A stretch of DNA of 64,000 bases from the NCBI RefSeq assembly GCF_000731675.1, contig NZ_JMIT01000001.1:1611526-1675525 (forward strand), in the 5' to 3' direction. Below, in pieces: positions 15,467-25,964 of this stretch. This DNA is from Pseudomonas capeferrum (GTDB lineage: Bacteria; Pseudomonadota; Gammaproteobacteria; Pseudomonadales; Pseudomonadaceae). A model generated the notes under the pieces. It ran no database searches. It worked only from the letters and a program-made list of their open reading frames with translations, and was not told where the DNA came from. The first letter of the stretch is position 1, and each line of letters begins with the position of its first letter. The position numbers were made by a program, and so were the translations under genes.

Positions 15467-18124
15467 ATGCACCTTCCCGCGCTCAAACCGAACCAGCTGC
15501 GCCCGCCCGCAGATCCCCCCAAGGGCCTACTGCGCATACGGTTGCTCGACCAGCTGACCAGTGCGCTGGACGACGGCGCTGTCATCCTCCTGCAAGCGCC
15601 CTTGGGCTATGGCAAAAGCACATTGCTTGGCCAGTTCGCCCGCCGCCTGGCAGGCCCCTTCGCCTGGCTGCGACTGACCCGTGCCGAGAACCAGCCCCTG
15701 GCCCTGCTGCTGCACCTGCACGCAGCGCTGCAGTTGCCCGCGCAAGCGCGCGACACGCCCCAGGGCGAACTGCTGTGGAGCCAGATCCTGGCCGACCTCG
15801 AAGCCCGCCAGGCACCCGTGACCTTACTGATCGACGACTTGCACCTGCTCAACGCCGCCCAGGCCTGGCACTACCTCGACACCCTGCTGCACGACCCGCC
15901 CGCGGCACTGCGCCTGATTGCCGCCAGCGAAGGCCCACCGCCACTGCCGCTGGCCCACCTGCGCCGTAACGGTCGGCTGGTGCTGCTGAGCGCCCGTGAA
16001 CTGGCCCTGGACAGCGAAGAGACCCGGCAATTGGCACTGGCCCGCGATGTCAGGCTGGGCAGCGATGCGCTGTACCAACTGCGCGCTGGCAGCGAGGGCT
16101 GGCCCAGTGGCGTGCTGTTCTGGTTCGAGGCCTACCGCGAGGCACTGCACAGTACCGGCCAGCCACCCGCCGACCTGCGCCCGATCACCCGCCAGGCCTA
16201 TGCCCATGCCCGGCAGTTTCTTGAAGAAGAACGCCTGCGCCACTTGCCCACGGCGCTACGCAGCTTTCTCGAACATACCGCCGTGGCCCAGGTGTTCGAT
16301 GCAGGCCTCGCTCGCGAACTGGCCGCCGACACCGATGTCGCGGCCGCGCTGCGCCAGTTGCAGCGCCTGGACCTGATCATCGAAGTGCCGCACGCCAGCC
16401 ACGCCGAATACCGCTACCACCCTGCCCTGCGCAACAGCCTCTACCAGCGCCTCGAACAACGCGACCCGCAGCGCCTGCGCCTGCTGCATCGCCAGGCGGC
16501 AAACTGGCTGCTGGTGCAGCGGCGCTACACCGAGGCGATCTACCAGTTCGGCCGGGCCAGAGACCTGGATGCCGTGCTCGGCATCGTCGACCGGCATGGC
16601 TTCGAGCTGTTGCGCGAGGGCAAGGTCAACACCCTGGTCGATGTACTCGACGAAGTGGCCGGCCATGCCGGCAACGACAGCTTCACCCTGGCGGTGACCG
16701 AAGCCTCCACGGTGATGGTCACCAACGATATCGCCCAGGCGTGCCAATGCCTTCGCCAGCTGTACGCCCTGCAGCGTCGCCAGGCAGTGCCGCGGCACCC
16801 CGAGCGGGTACAGCAGACGGTGATGTTCCTGCGCAGCCGCCTGGCCTACCTGGGCGGCAACCTGGCGCACGGCCTGGCCCTTGCGGCGCGGGCACTGCAG
16901 CAGTTGGGGCAACACAACGCGGCGCGTTCGGTGCTGTATTTCGACCGGGCCAACTGCCTGGCGGCCCTGGGTCAACTGCAACCGGCCCACGCCGAAGCCA
17001 GCCGTGCCCTGGTCGAGTTGCAGGGCTTCGGCCTGAGCGGCTACACCAACTTGCTGCAACTGCTGCTGGGCCAGATCGAGCTGGCCCAAGGTGCCAGCGA
17101 AGCGGCCTGGGCGCGCCTGCAGAACATGGCCGAACTGCCCGCCGCCGGCAGCTCGGGGCGCTTCTACGAACTGTTCCGGCACTTGGGTAAAGGGCTGGCG
17201 CTGCTGCAGGCCAACCAGCTGACCCAGGCGCGCCACGCCTTGGCCCAGGCCGAAGTGCTGGCCCTGGGTTTCCCGCACAGCGCCGCGCTGCCCTGGGTGT
17301 TCCACCACCAGGCCTGCCTGCACTGGGCGCTGGGCGAGACCAGCCAGGCCAAGGCGCGCTGGGCCGAAGTGCGGCGCCTGGCCCTGCAGTACCGCTTGTT
17401 CACCCTGTATCGCCAGGCCGGGGCCTGGCTGGCGCGCCTGGCGCTGCGCGACAACGACCCGGACTACCTGCCTGGCTGGCTCGACCAGTGGCACTGGTGC
17501 AACCGCCAGTATGACCAGCAGCTGCTGCCGGAGGAGTGGCTGGCCTATGCCTGGGTGCAGCGCCACCTGGGGCAGCGGGACAAGGCGCGGCAGATCCTGG
17601 CAACACTGCAGGCTCAGGCCCAGGCCCAGCTGAACCGCCGGCTGTTGCTCGACACCCTGTTGCTCGACGCGGCCCTGCACCAGGACCGCGGCGCCCACGA
17701 CGACGCCCTGCACAGCCTGGAACAAGCATTGCAACTGGCGTGTCAGCACGGTTTCGGGCAACTGTTGCAGTACGAGGGCGACGCCTTCCTCGAAGCCTTG
17801 CGCCAACTGCTGCTGCCGCAGGTTCGCGAACGCCTGGCCCTGGCCGCCCCGGCACCGCCACGCGAACGCCTCAACAGCCTGTTCCGCCCGTTGCTGGCCG
17901 GCCGAGAGCACGCCGACAGCGCGTTGATCGTGCCATTGTCACGCCGTGAGCTGGAGGTGCTGCAACGCATGGCACGTGGGCAGAGCAACGGGCAGATCGC
18001 CGAAGCGATGTTCATCAGCCTGAGCACGGTCAAGACCCACATCAACAACCTGTTCCGCAAACTCGACGTGGTCGACCGCGACAGCGCCTTGTGCTCGGCA
18101 CGCGAACTGCAACTGCTGAACTGA
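15467..18124 (+). CDS. MalT/AlkS-type LuxR family ATP-dependent regulator
   Basis: An 885-residue regulator with a P-loop APLGYGKST at 44-52, LLIDDLHLL as Walker B, a long helical TPR-like middle, and a LuxR helix-turn-helix at about 820-885 (LSRRELEVLQRMARGQSNGQ, then FISLSTVKTHINNL). Size and layout match MalT and the alkane regulator AlkS, which bind an inducer and ATP and activate nearby catabolic operons. The acyl-CoA dehydrogenase operon starts 110 nt downstream on the same strand and is the likely target. The inducer cannot be predicted. Confidence 0.88.
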   Translation: MHLPALKPNQLRPPADPPKGLLRIRLLDQLTSALDDGAVILLQAPLGYGKSTLLGQFARRLAGPFAWLRLTRAENQPLALLLHLHAALQLPAQARDTPQGELLWSQILADLEARQAPVTLLIDDLHLLNAAQAWHYLDTLLHDPPAALRLIAASEGPPPLPLAHLRRNGRLVLLSARELALDSEETRQLALARDVRLGSDALYQLRAGSEGWPSGVLFWFEAYREALHSTGQPPADLRPITRQAYAHARQFLEEERLRHLPTALRSFLEHTAVAQVFDAGLARELAADTDVAAALRQLQRLDLIIEVPHASHAEYRYHPALRNSLYQRLEQRDPQRLRLLHRQAANWLLVQRRYTEAIYQFGRARDLDAVLGIVDRHGFELLREGKVNTLVDVLDEVAGHAGNDSFTLAVTEASTVMVTNDIAQACQCLRQLYALQRRQAVPRHPERVQQTVMFLRSRLAYLGGNLAHGLALAARALQQLGQHNAARSVLYFDRANCLAALGQLQPAHAEASRALVELQGFGLSGYTNLLQLLLGQIELAQGASEAAWARLQNMAELPAAGSSGRFYELFRHLGKGLALLQANQLTQARHALAQAEVLALGFPHSAALPWVFHHQACLHWALGETSQAKARWAEVRRLALQYRLFTLYRQAGAWLARLALRDNDPDYLPGWLDQWHWCNRQYDQQLLPEEWLAYAWVQRHLGQRDKARQILATLQAQAQAQLNRRLLLDTLLLDAALHQDRGAHDDALHSLEQALQLACQHGFGQLLQYEGDAFLEALRQLLLPQVRERLALAAPAPPRERLNSLFRPLLAGREHADSALIVPLSRRELEVLQRMARGQSNGQIAEAMFISLSTVKTHINNLFRKLDVVDRDSALCSARELQLLN

Positions 18125-18233
18125 CTCCACCCCGTGCAACGCCGATTCCACCCCCCATTCCACCGGGGGGGTGGACGCGGCACCCAGGCCTGCCTGCTAC
18201 AACATGCCGAATCCACCCAGCCAGGAGTCCGGC
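18125..18233 (+). promoter_or_regulatory. control region before the beta-oxidation operon
   Basis: The gap holds a C-run/G-run inverted repeat (CCACCCCCC at about 18147 with GGGGGGGTGG at about 18164) separated by ATTCCACC. It may be an operator of the MalT-like regulator or a hairpin. A sigma-54-like CGGCACGCGAACTGCA lies just upstream at 18096-18111 inside the regulator gene, but it is weaker than the one at 14931. Confidence 0.35.
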
Positions 18234-20021
18234 ATGCCCAGCTACAAAGCCCCGTTGCGCGATATCACCTTCGTTGCCCAGGAACTGCTCGACCTGAGCA
18301 GCCACTATCAACAGCTGGCCGGCTGCGAAGCCCCCGACGCGGCCACCTTCGCCGCCATCGTCGAGGAAGGCGCCAAGTTCGCCGAACAGGTACTGGCGCC
18401 GCTCAACGCCGTCGGCGACCAGCACGGTTGCCAATGGCAGGATGGCAAGGTCAGCACCCCGCCGGGCTTCGCCGATGCCTTCAAGCGTTTCGCCGCCAAT
18501 GGCTGGCTGGGCCTGGACAAGGACCCCGCCTACGGCGGCCAGGGCCTGCCGCCTTCGCTGGGCTTCGTCAACCACGAAATGGTCTGCAGCGCCAACCACG
18601 CCTGGGGCATGTACGGCAACCTCACCGGTGGCGCCATCAGCACCCTCAGCGAGCATGCCGACGCGGCGCTGCGCCAGCGTTTATTGCCGCCGATGATTGC
18701 CGGCCGCTGGAGCGGCACCATGTGCCTGACCGAGGCCCACTGCGGCTCGGACCTCGGCCTGCTGCGCACCAGCGCCCGGCCCGAGGCCGACGGCAGCTAC
18801 CGCATCAACGGCAGCAAGATCTTCATCTCGGCGGGTGAGCACGACCTGACGGAAAACATCGTGCACCTGGTGCTGGCACGCATCGAAGGCGCGCCAGCGG
18901 GGGTCAAAGGCATTTCGCTGTTCGCCGTGCCCAAGCGCCAGGTGGATGAAGCCGGTAACTTGGGCCAACCCAACGGCGTCAGCTGCGGCGCCATCGAGCA
19001 CAAGATGGGCATCCACGGCAACGCCACCTGCGTGCTCAATTTCGATGGCGCCACCGGTTACCTGCTGGGCGAGGCCAACCGTGGCCTGAACGCCATGTTC
19101 ACCTACATCAACGAGTCGCGGCTGGCCGTATCACAACAAGCCCAGGCCCACGCTGAAGCTTCGTTCCAGGGTGCCCTGACGTATGCCCGCGACCGCCTGC
19201 AGATGCGCACCACACCGCGCCTGCGGGCCGACCAGCCGGCCGACCCGATCATCGGCCACGCCGATGTACGGCGCATGTTGCTGACCCAGAAGGCCTACGC
19301 CGAAGGCGGTCGCATGCTCGCCTACACCTGTGCCAAAGGCGTCGACCTGCTGCACCACGGCGCCACCCCGGGCGTGCGCCAGGCGGCAGCACGCCGGTTG
19401 GCCCTGCTCACGCCGATTGCCAAGGGCTTCCTGACCGAGACCGGCAACGAGGCGGCGCAGCTGGGCATCCAGGTATTCGGCGGCCACGGTTTCATCCGCG
19501 AATGGGGCATGGAGCAGATCGCCCGCGATGTGCGCATCACCGCGATCTACGAAGGCACCAACACCATCCAGGGCATCGACCTGCTGACCCGCAAGGTACT
19601 GGCCGATGGCGGCGAGGCCTTGTCCGAACTGCTGGCTGAAATCGAAACCTTCATCCACACCACTTCGGCGTCGGCCGACCTCGCCCAGGCTTTGCACGAC
19701 CGTGTGATCGCCTGGCGCGAGGTCAGCGAGTGGCTGCGCGACGCCAGCGCCACGGATGCCAACCTGGTTGGTGCCAGCGCGTACGACTACCTGATGCTCT
19801 GCGGCTACACCTTGATTGGCTACTTGTGGTTGCGTGCCGCCTGCGTCGCCGAACAGGCACTGGCGGCCGGCAGCGAGGACGTCGCGTTCTACCAGGGCAA
19901 ACGCGAGACCGCGCGCTTCTACCTGCAGCGCCTGCTGCCCAGGGCAAGCCTGCACGAAACGCTGATCCGCACCGGCAGTGACAACCTGATGCGCATCAGC
20001 GACAGCGCCTTCGCCCGCTGA
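18234..20021 (+). CDS. acyl-CoA dehydrogenase, long FadE/DmdC-like type
   Basis: A 595-residue acyl-CoA dehydrogenase with an N-terminal extension (MPSYKAPLRDITFV) and a C-terminal domain, as in DmdC and P. putida FadE paralogues. FAD/substrate segments MCLTEAHCGSDLG and KIFISAGEHDL and the catalytic-glutamate segment IYEGTNTIQGIDLL are present. The start is the ATG at 18234, preceded by AGGAG; the longer upstream start has no such site. It is the first gene of the operon and would introduce the double bond in an acyl-CoA. It is a paralogue of the gene at 32665. Confidence 0.9.
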   Translation: MPSYKAPLRDITFVAQELLDLSSHYQQLAGCEAPDAATFAAIVEEGAKFAEQVLAPLNAVGDQHGCQWQDGKVSTPPGFADAFKRFAANGWLGLDKDPAYGGQGLPPSLGFVNHEMVCSANHAWGMYGNLTGGAISTLSEHADAALRQRLLPPMIAGRWSGTMCLTEAHCGSDLGLLRTSARPEADGSYRINGSKIFISAGEHDLTENIVHLVLARIEGAPAGVKGISLFAVPKRQVDEAGNLGQPNGVSCGAIEHKMGIHGNATCVLNFDGATGYLLGEANRGLNAMFTYINESRLAVSQQAQAHAEASFQGALTYARDRLQMRTTPRLRADQPADPIIGHADVRRMLLTQKAYAEGGRMLAYTCAKGVDLLHHGATPGVRQAAARRLALLTPIAKGFLTETGNEAAQLGIQVFGGHGFIREWGMEQIARDVRITAIYEGTNTIQGIDLLTRKVLADGGEALSELLAEIETFIHTTSASADLAQALHDRVIAWREVSEWLRDASATDANLVGASAYDYLMLCGYTLIGYLWLRAACVAEQALAAGSEDVAFYQGKRETARFYLQRLLPRASLHETLIRTGSDNLMRISDSAFAR

Positions 20022-20105
20022 CCCTGCACGGCAGCGGTTTTTCCGGTGGTGGCCAAGGCTCCGGGCCACCACCTGTTTTTCCAGGACACTCACAAGAAGG
20101 TTCCC

Positions 20106-22205
20106 ATGCAACTGATCGACTACCGTCGCGACAACCAACTGGCCCTGATCGGCCTGTGCAACGCCCCGGTCAATGCCCTCGGCCACGGCCTGCGCCAGGC
20201 GCTGATGCAGGCTTGCACACGGGCCGCCGCCGACCCTGAAGTGAAGGCCATTATCCTGCATGGGCACCACCTGCCGTTCAGTGCCGGCGCCGACATCAGC
20301 GAATTCGGCAGCCCACGCACCTGGCAGCAACCCGCCCTGCCCCAACTGCTGGATGAACTGGCCCGCTTCAGCAAACCGCTGATCGCCGCGCTCGACGGTG
20401 TGGCCCTGGGTGGCGGCCTGGAACTGGCCCTGGCCTGCAGACACCGGGTCGCCAGCGCCACTGCCCGCCTGGGCTTGCCGGAGGTGCGCCTGGGCCTGCT
20501 GCCCGGTGCCGGGGGTACCCAGCGCCTGCCACGGCTGATCGGCGTGGCACCCGCCCTGGCACTGATGCTCGGCGGCGAGCCGATCGATGCCCGCCAGGGC
20601 CTGACGTTGGGCCTGGTGGACCAGCTGGTAGAGCCCGGCCACGACCTGCTCGAACAGGCCTGCGCCTTTGCCCGCAGGCAGCTCGCGCACCCCGCCCCTG
20701 CGCTCACGCCTGCGCCGCTGTCACAGGGCCTGGCCGATGACTTCTTCGACACGCACGCGGCGCAACTGGCTGCACGCAAACCCGGCCAACGGGCACCGCT
20801 GCGGGTGCTGGCAGCGCTGCGCGCGGCCTGCGAGCTGCCCTTGGCCGAGGGCCTGGCACGCGAGCAAGCACTGTTCCGCGAAGCCCTGCAAGACCCCCAG
20901 GCCACGGCATTGCGTCACCAGTTCTTCGCCGAACGCGAGGCTTTGCGGGTGCCGGGTATCGACGCTGCCACCGCGCTGCGCAGCATCGCTCAGGTCGCCG
21001 TGATCGGCGCCGGCACCATGGGCGCCGGCATCGCCATGAACTTCATCAACGCGGGCCTGCCGGTGCGCCTGCTGGAGCTCAAGCCCGAGGCGCTGGACCG
21101 TGGCCTGGCGCAGATCCGCAAACACTACGAAAGCAGCATCACCCGCGGCAAGCTGACCCCCGCGCAACTCGAACAGCGCATGAGCCTGTTGCAAGGCACC
21201 CTCGACTATGCCGACCTGGCTGACGCTGACCTGGTGATCGAGGCAGTATTCGAGGACCTGTCGATCAAGCAGTCGGTGTTTCGCACCCTCGACCGGGTGT
21301 GCAAGCCCGGCGCGATCCTGGCCAGCAACACCTCGACCCTGGATGTCGACCGCATCGCCGCCAGCACCCGCCGCCCGCAAGACGTGGTCGGCCTGCACTT
21401 CTTCAGCCCGGCCCATGTGATGCGCCTGCTCGAAGTGGTACGTGGCCGGGCCACGGCGCCCGACGTACTGGCCACCACGCTGAAAATCGCCAAGCGCATC
21501 GGCAAGCTGCCGGTGGTGTCTGGCGTGTGCTTCGGCTTCATCGGCAACCGCATGCTCGAACCCTACGCCCGCGAAGCCCATCGCCTGGTGCTCGAAGGCG
21601 CCTCGCCGGCCCAGGTGGACAAGGTGCTCACCGACCTGGGCCTGGCCATGGGGGTATTCGCCATGTACGACCTGGCCGGCATCGATGTGGGCTACCTGGT
21701 GCGGCAGGCGCGGCGCAACGAACTGGCCCACGATCCGAGCTACTTCCGCCTGGCCGACGAACTCTACAGCCTGGGCCGCCATGGCCAGAAGAGCGGGCGC
21801 GGGTTCTACCGCTACGAAGGCCGCGAGCGCATCGAAGACCCCGAGGTGGTGCAGATCGCAGCGCGACTGGCCGGCAAGCTGGGCATCAACCGGCGCAGCA
21901 TCAGTGACGCAGAAATCCACGACCGCTGCCTGTTCACGCTGATCAACGAAGGCCTGCAACTGCTCGACGAAGGCATTGCCTTGCGCAGTGGCGACATCGA
22001 CCTGGTCTGGACCAACGGCTACGGCTTCCCTGCCTGGCGTGGCGGCCCGCTGCACTATGCCCGCGACCTGGGCCTGGACAACGTGCTGGCAGGCATTGAG
22101 CAACTGCGCGAGCGCCTCGGTGCCTATGGCCAACTGTGGTTGCAGCCAGCGCCCTTGCTACGGCGCCTGGCCGGCAGCGGCAAGCTGCGCGTGCAAGGCC
22201 ACTGA
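20106..22205 (+). CDS. FadB-like enoyl-CoA hydratase/3-hydroxyacyl-CoA dehydrogenase
   Basis: A 699-residue two-domain enzyme. The crotonase part has the oxyanion segment FSAGADI (59-65) and both catalytic glutamates (Glu106 in GGGLE, Glu126 in LPEVRLG). The dehydrogenase part starts with the NAD motif GAGTMGAG at 301-308, with NTSTLDVD and [10 protein letters not shown] further on. The ATG at 20106 has AAGAAGG before it. It carries out hydration and NAD oxidation in beta-oxidation, between the dehydrogenase and the thiolase of this operon. Confidence 0.92.
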   Translation: MQLIDYRRDNQLALIGLCNAPVNALGHGLRQALMQACTRAAADPEVKAIILHGHHLPFSAGADISEFGSPRTWQQPALPQLLDELARFSKPLIAALDGVALGGGLELALACRHRVASATARLGLPEVRLGLLPGAGGTQRLPRLIGVAPALALMLGGEPIDARQGLTLGLVDQLVEPGHDLLEQACAFARRQLAHPAPALTPAPLSQGLADDFFDTHAAQLAARKPGQRAPLRVLAALRAACELPLAEGLAREQALFREALQDPQATALRHQFFAEREALRVPGIDAATALRSIAQVAVIGAGTMGAGIAMNFINAGLPVRLLELKPEALDRGLAQIRKHYESSITRGKLTPAQLEQRMSLLQGTLDYADLADADLVIEAVFEDLSIKQSVFRTLDRVCKPGAILASNTSTLDVDRIAASTRRPQDVVGLHFFSPAHVMRLLEVVRGRATAPDVLATTLKIAKRIGKLPVVSGVCFGFIGNRMLEPYAREAHRLVLEGASPAQVDKVLTDLGLAMGVFAMYDLAGIDVGYLVRQARRNELAHDPSYFRLADELYSLGRHGQKSGRGFYRYEGRERIEDPEVVQIAARLAGKLGINRRSISDAEIHDRCLFTLINEGLQLLDEGIALRSGDIDLVWTNGYGFPAWRGGPLHYARDLGLDNVLAGIEQLRERLGAYGQLWLQPAPLLRRLAGSGKLRVQGH

Positions 22206-22238
22206 GCTGCAAAAAACCTCGCCAACAAGGAAACCCTG

Positions 22239-23423
22239 ATGAAAGAAGCCGTCATTCTCTCGACCGCCCGCACCCCGATTGGCAAGGCCTTTCGCGGTGC
22301 CCTCAACAACCTGCGCTCACCCAGCCTGGCCGCCCATGCCATCAAGGCTGCCGTTGCCCGCGCCGGCATCGCCGCCGACGAAGTGGAAGACCTGGTGATG
22401 GGCACCGCGATGCCCTCTGGCACCGCCGGCTGGAACCTGGGCCGCATGAGCGCGCTGGCGGCCGGCCTGCCGGTTTCGGTGAGTGGCCAGACCCTGGACC
22501 GGCAATGCGCCTCCGGGCTGATGGCGATTGCCACCGCCGCCAAGCAGATCATTGTCGATGGCATGCACGTTACCGTCGGCGCCGGCCAGGAAAACATCAG
22601 CGCGGTGCAGGTGCGCAACCTCGAATGGGCCTTGGCCGAGCAAGACAACGCGGTTATCCAACAGGTACCGCACGCCTACATGCCGATGCTGCACACCGCC
22701 GAGCATGTTGCCCAACGCTACGGTATCAGCCGTGCTGCGCAGGATGCCTACGCCCTGCAATCGCAGTTGCGCACTGCCGCCGCCCAGCAAGCCGGGCTGT
22801 TCGAGGCCGAGATCGTGCCAGTGACCGCCCAGCAGAGGATCAAGGACAGGCACACCGGCGAAGTCAGCTACCGCCAGGTGACCCTGACGCAAGATGAAGG
22901 CAACCGCCCGCAGACTCGCCTTGACGACCTGGCAGGCTTGCAGCCGGTGGTCGAGGGCGGCTGTATCACCGCTGGCAATGCCAGCCAGCTGTCCGACGGT
23001 GCCAGCGCCTGCGTGCTGATGGATGCGCGCCTGGCCGAACAGCGCAACCTCAGGCCGCTGGGCCTCTATCGGGGCATCGCCGTGGCCGGCCTGGCACCGG
23101 AAGAGATGGGCATCGGCCCGGTGTATGCGGTGCCGCGCCTGCTCAAGCAACACGGGCTGAAGGTCGCCGACATCGGCCTGTGGGAGCTGAACGAAGCCTT
23201 TGCCTGCCAGGTGCTGTACTGCCGCGACAAACTGGGCATCGACCCGGCGCGCCTGAACGTCAACGGTGGGGCCATCGCCATCGGTCACCCCTATGGCATG
23301 AGCGGCGCGCGGATGGTCGGGCATGCCCTGCTCGAAGGCAAACGGCGCGGGGTGCGCTATGTGGTGGTGACCCTGTGCGTAGGCGGCGGCATGGGTGCGG
23401 CCGGCCTGTTCGAAGTGCTGTGA
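22239..23423 (+). CDS. acetyl-CoA acyltransferase (thiolase)
   Basis: A 394-residue thiolase II-type enzyme. The acyl-accepting cysteine is Cys90 (LDRQCASG). The C-terminal motifs [17 protein letters not shown] (catalytic His) and TLCVGGGMG (second Cys) are complete. It lies 33 nt after the FadB-like gene and performs the cleavage of 3-ketoacyl-CoA. Confidence 0.92.
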   Translation: MKEAVILSTARTPIGKAFRGALNNLRSPSLAAHAIKAAVARAGIAADEVEDLVMGTAMPSGTAGWNLGRMSALAAGLPVSVSGQTLDRQCASGLMAIATAAKQIIVDGMHVTVGAGQENISAVQVRNLEWALAEQDNAVIQQVPHAYMPMLHTAEHVAQRYGISRAAQDAYALQSQLRTAAAQQAGLFEAEIVPVTAQQRIKDRHTGEVSYRQVTLTQDEGNRPQTRLDDLAGLQPVVEGGCITAGNASQLSDGASACVLMDARLAEQRNLRPLGLYRGIAVAGLAPEEMGIGPVYAVPRLLKQHGLKVADIGLWELNEAFACQVLYCRDKLGIDPARLNVNGGAIAIGHPYGMSGARMVGHALLEGKRRGVRYVVVTLCVGGGMGAAGLFEVL

Positions 23424-23476
23424 AGAAGCCCCAGCCGTCCACAAGTCCCAGCTTGATCATCGAACAAGGAGAAACC

Positions 23477-24250
23477 ATGCTAGCTACCCCCTTTACCCTG
23501 GCCGGCAAGACCGTGCTGGTGACCGGTGCCTCCAGCGGCCTGGGTGCCCACTTCGCGCGCCTGGCCCAGGCCGCAGGCGCCCGCGTGGTGCTGGCGGCGC
23601 GCCGGGCCGAGCGCTTGCAGGCGCTGGTCGAACAACTTCAAGCCCAAGGCGGAGAAGCGTTGGCCGTGGTGCTCGATGTCACCCGGCGCGACAGTGTCGA
23701 ACAGGCGTTCGACCAGGCCGAGGCGCGTTTTGCCGTGGTCGATGTGGTCATCAACAACGCCGGCATCGGCGACCCTGGGCGCTTCCTCGAACTGAGCGGG
23801 CAGGACTGGCAGCACATGCTCTCGACCAACCTCGACGGCGTGTTTCATGTGGCGCAATGCGCCAGCCAGCGCCTGGTGAAGGCCGGCCGCGCCGGGAGCA
23901 TCATCAACATCGCCTCGATCCTGGGCCTGCGTGTTGGCACCGGCCTGAGCCACTACTGCACGGCCAAGGCCGGTGTGGTGCAGTTGACCAAGGCCATGGC
24001 GCTGGAGCTGGCCCGCCACCGGATCCGGGTCAATGCCATCGCCCCGGGTTACTTCAAGACCGAAATGAACGAGGCCTACTTCGACAGTGAGGCCGGCCAG
24101 GGCTACATCAAGGATCACGTGCCGATGCGGCGTCTGGGCCAATTGAGCGAGCTGGACGGGCCTGTGCTGTTACTGGCCAGTGACGCCGGTGGCTTCATGA
24201 CCGGCAGTGTCCTGGCCGTGGATGGCGGGCACCTGGTCAACCCGTTATAG
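23477..24250 (+). CDS. SDR family oxidoreductase
   Basis: A 257-residue short-chain dehydrogenase. Cofactor motif TGASSGLG (16-23), NNAG (93-96), and catalytic Ser147, Tyr160 and Lys164 (YCTAKAG) are all present, as is the C-terminal TGSVLAVDGGHLV. The ATG at 23477 has AAGGAGAAACC before it; earlier in-frame starts lie inside the thiolase gene. It could oxidise a hydroxyacyl-CoA or reduce a keto group of the operon's substrate. Confidence 0.9.
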   Translation: MLATPFTLAGKTVLVTGASSGLGAHFARLAQAAGARVVLAARRAERLQALVEQLQAQGGEALAVVLDVTRRDSVEQAFDQAEARFAVVDVVINNAGIGDPGRFLELSGQDWQHMLSTNLDGVFHVAQCASQRLVKAGRAGSIINIASILGLRVGTGLSHYCTAKAGVVQLTKAMALELARHRIRVNAIAPGYFKTEMNEAYFDSEAGQGYIKDHVPMRRLGQLSELDGPVLLLASDAGGFMTGSVLAVDGGHLVNPL

Positions 24251-24262
24251 CAAGGAGCCTGC

Positions 24263-25846
24263 ATGCCCGTTGCCGCCTACCTGCCACGCGTGGTCGCGCT
24301 GGTCACCCACTTGCGCCAACCACCGGCCCCCAGCCGCATGGCGCGCCTGATCGAACAGGTCAGCGCCGACTACCGCCAGCAGGCCCATATCGAGGTGATC
24401 GAAACCACCCTGGCCGAACTGCTGCCGCTGGCGCGCGACCTGGACCGCCACCAGCGGGCAGACATCATTTTGTGTTCCGGTGCCGTCGCCGAGTACTTGC
24501 GCCAGCACCTGACGACCAAGGTGCTGGCCCTGCACCCAGGCCAATGCGACCTGGCCCGCGCCCTCACCCTGGCCCGCCGCCGCGCCAAGCGGGTCGGCGT
24601 GCTCAACTTTGGCCAGCACCCCGGCCCGGCCACCCTGCCGCCACTGTTCGACCTGCGGGTTCAGCAACACACCTATACCAGCCTGGAACAAGCCCGGGCG
24701 CAGGTCGAGCGCCTGGTGCAGGACGGCGTCGAAGTCATCATCGGTTCGCCTACGGTCTGCCAGCTGGCTGATGCGGCCGGCGCCGAAGGCGTGCTCGCCC
24801 TGGACAGCGACAGCCTGCGCCAGGCCTTCGACCGCCTGCGCGCGCGGTCCCGGCGCGCGCGCAAGCCGCCCACCCCACAGCCGTTCACCACCCGCTATCG
24901 TTTCGATCAGTTGCTCGGCGACGCCCCGGCGTTTCGCGCGACCGTGCAGTTGGCGCAGCGCTACGCCACCAGCAACGCCACGGTGCTGATCACCGGTGAA
25001 AGCGGCACCGGCAAGGAATGGCTGGCGCAGAGCCTGCACCACGCCAGCGCCCGCCAGCCGGGGCCGTTCGTGGCCATCAACTGCGCGGCCTTGCCTGAGT
25101 CGTTGCTCGAAAGCGAGCTGTTTGGCCATGAAGATGGCGCGTTCACCGGCTCGCGCAAGGGTGGCAAGCCTGGCCTGATCGAGCTGGCCCACGGTGGCAC
25201 GCTGTTCCTCGACGAAGTCGGCGACATGCCCGTGGCCCTGCAAACCCGCCTGCTGCGCGTGCTGCAGGAGCGCGAGGTGCTGCGCCTGGGCGCCTGTGAG
25301 CCGACACCGGTGGATATCCGCGTGATTGCCGCCACCCATTGCGACTTGCCTGCGCGCATCGCCAGCGGGCAGTTTCGCGCCGACCTGTTCTACCGGCTGA
25401 ACATCCTGCGCCTGGTGGTGCCGCCCCTGCGTGAGCGGGTTCAAGACATCCTGCCGCTGTTCGAAGCGCTGCTCGCCCGGCACGGCACAACACGGCTTGG
25501 CGCACCGCAGTTGCAGCCGCTGCTGCCCATGCTGCTGCGCCACAGCTGGCCGGGCAACATCCGTGAGCTGGACAACATTGCCGAGCGCGCCGCCCTGTGT
25601 GCCCCCGCCCTGGAGGGCGCCGATGGCATCGCCCTGGCCAGCCTGTTCCCGGAGTTTTTCCAACAGCCGCAGGCCCCCACCCAGCCACTGACCTTCAACG
25701 ACAACCTGCGCAGCCTGGGCAAGGCCGCCGAGGCGGCGCATGCCCGGCGTACGCTGGCCAGCTACGACGGCAACATGGAGCAAGCCGCACGTAGCCTGGG
25801 CGTCAGCCGCAGCACCCTGTGGCGGCGGCTGCGGGCGCAGCCCTGA
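24263..25846 (+). CDS. sigma-54 activator with PrpR-type sensor domain
   Basis: A 527-residue enhancer-binding protein. Residues 1-200 form a PrpR_N-like sensor (LVTHLRQPPAPSRMARLIEQ); PrpR senses 2-methylcitrate, so a small organic acid or CoA-derived signal is possible. The AAA+ part has Walker A GESGTGKE (245-252), Walker B LFLDEVGDMP (314-323) and a sigma-54 contact loop GAFTGS (292-297), where Ser replaces the usual final Ala. The Fis-type helix-turn-helix is at the end (ARSLGVSRSTLWRRL). It lies 12 nt after the SDR gene, so it probably belongs to that operon. The sigma-54 promoter at 14931 is a candidate target. Confidence 0.88.
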   Translation: MPVAAYLPRVVALVTHLRQPPAPSRMARLIEQVSADYRQQAHIEVIETTLAELLPLARDLDRHQRADIILCSGAVAEYLRQHLTTKVLALHPGQCDLARALTLARRRAKRVGVLNFGQHPGPATLPPLFDLRVQQHTYTSLEQARAQVERLVQDGVEVIIGSPTVCQLADAAGAEGVLALDSDSLRQAFDRLRARSRRARKPPTPQPFTTRYRFDQLLGDAPAFRATVQLAQRYATSNATVLITGESGTGKEWLAQSLHHASARQPGPFVAINCAALPESLLESELFGHEDGAFTGSRKGGKPGLIELAHGGTLFLDEVGDMPVALQTRLLRVLQEREVLRLGACEPTPVDIRVIAATHCDLPARIASGQFRADLFYRLNILRLVVPPLRERVQDILPLFEALLARHGTTRLGAPQLQPLLPMLLRHSWPGNIRELDNIAERAALCAPALEGADGIALASLFPEFFQQPQAPTQPLTFNDNLRSLGKAAEAAHARRTLASYDGNMEQAARSLGVSRSTLWRRLRAQP

Positions 25847-25964
25847 GCGGCGAGCACAGCCATGCTCAGCTTACGGATGACTTATCGCGTAACGCCCGAT
25901 ACCCTTGGCTTCTGCAGGCCTGAGGGTTTCAGGCTCAATTACTTCCCCCGCAGACGAACATGCC

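Noticed and set aside
18096-18111. Second sigma-54 promoter before the beta-oxidation operon
   Set aside because: CGGCACGCGAACTGCA has the right GG-N10-GC spacing but lies inside the coding end of the regulator gene, and a MalT-type activator would use a sigma-70 promoter; kept only as a remark.
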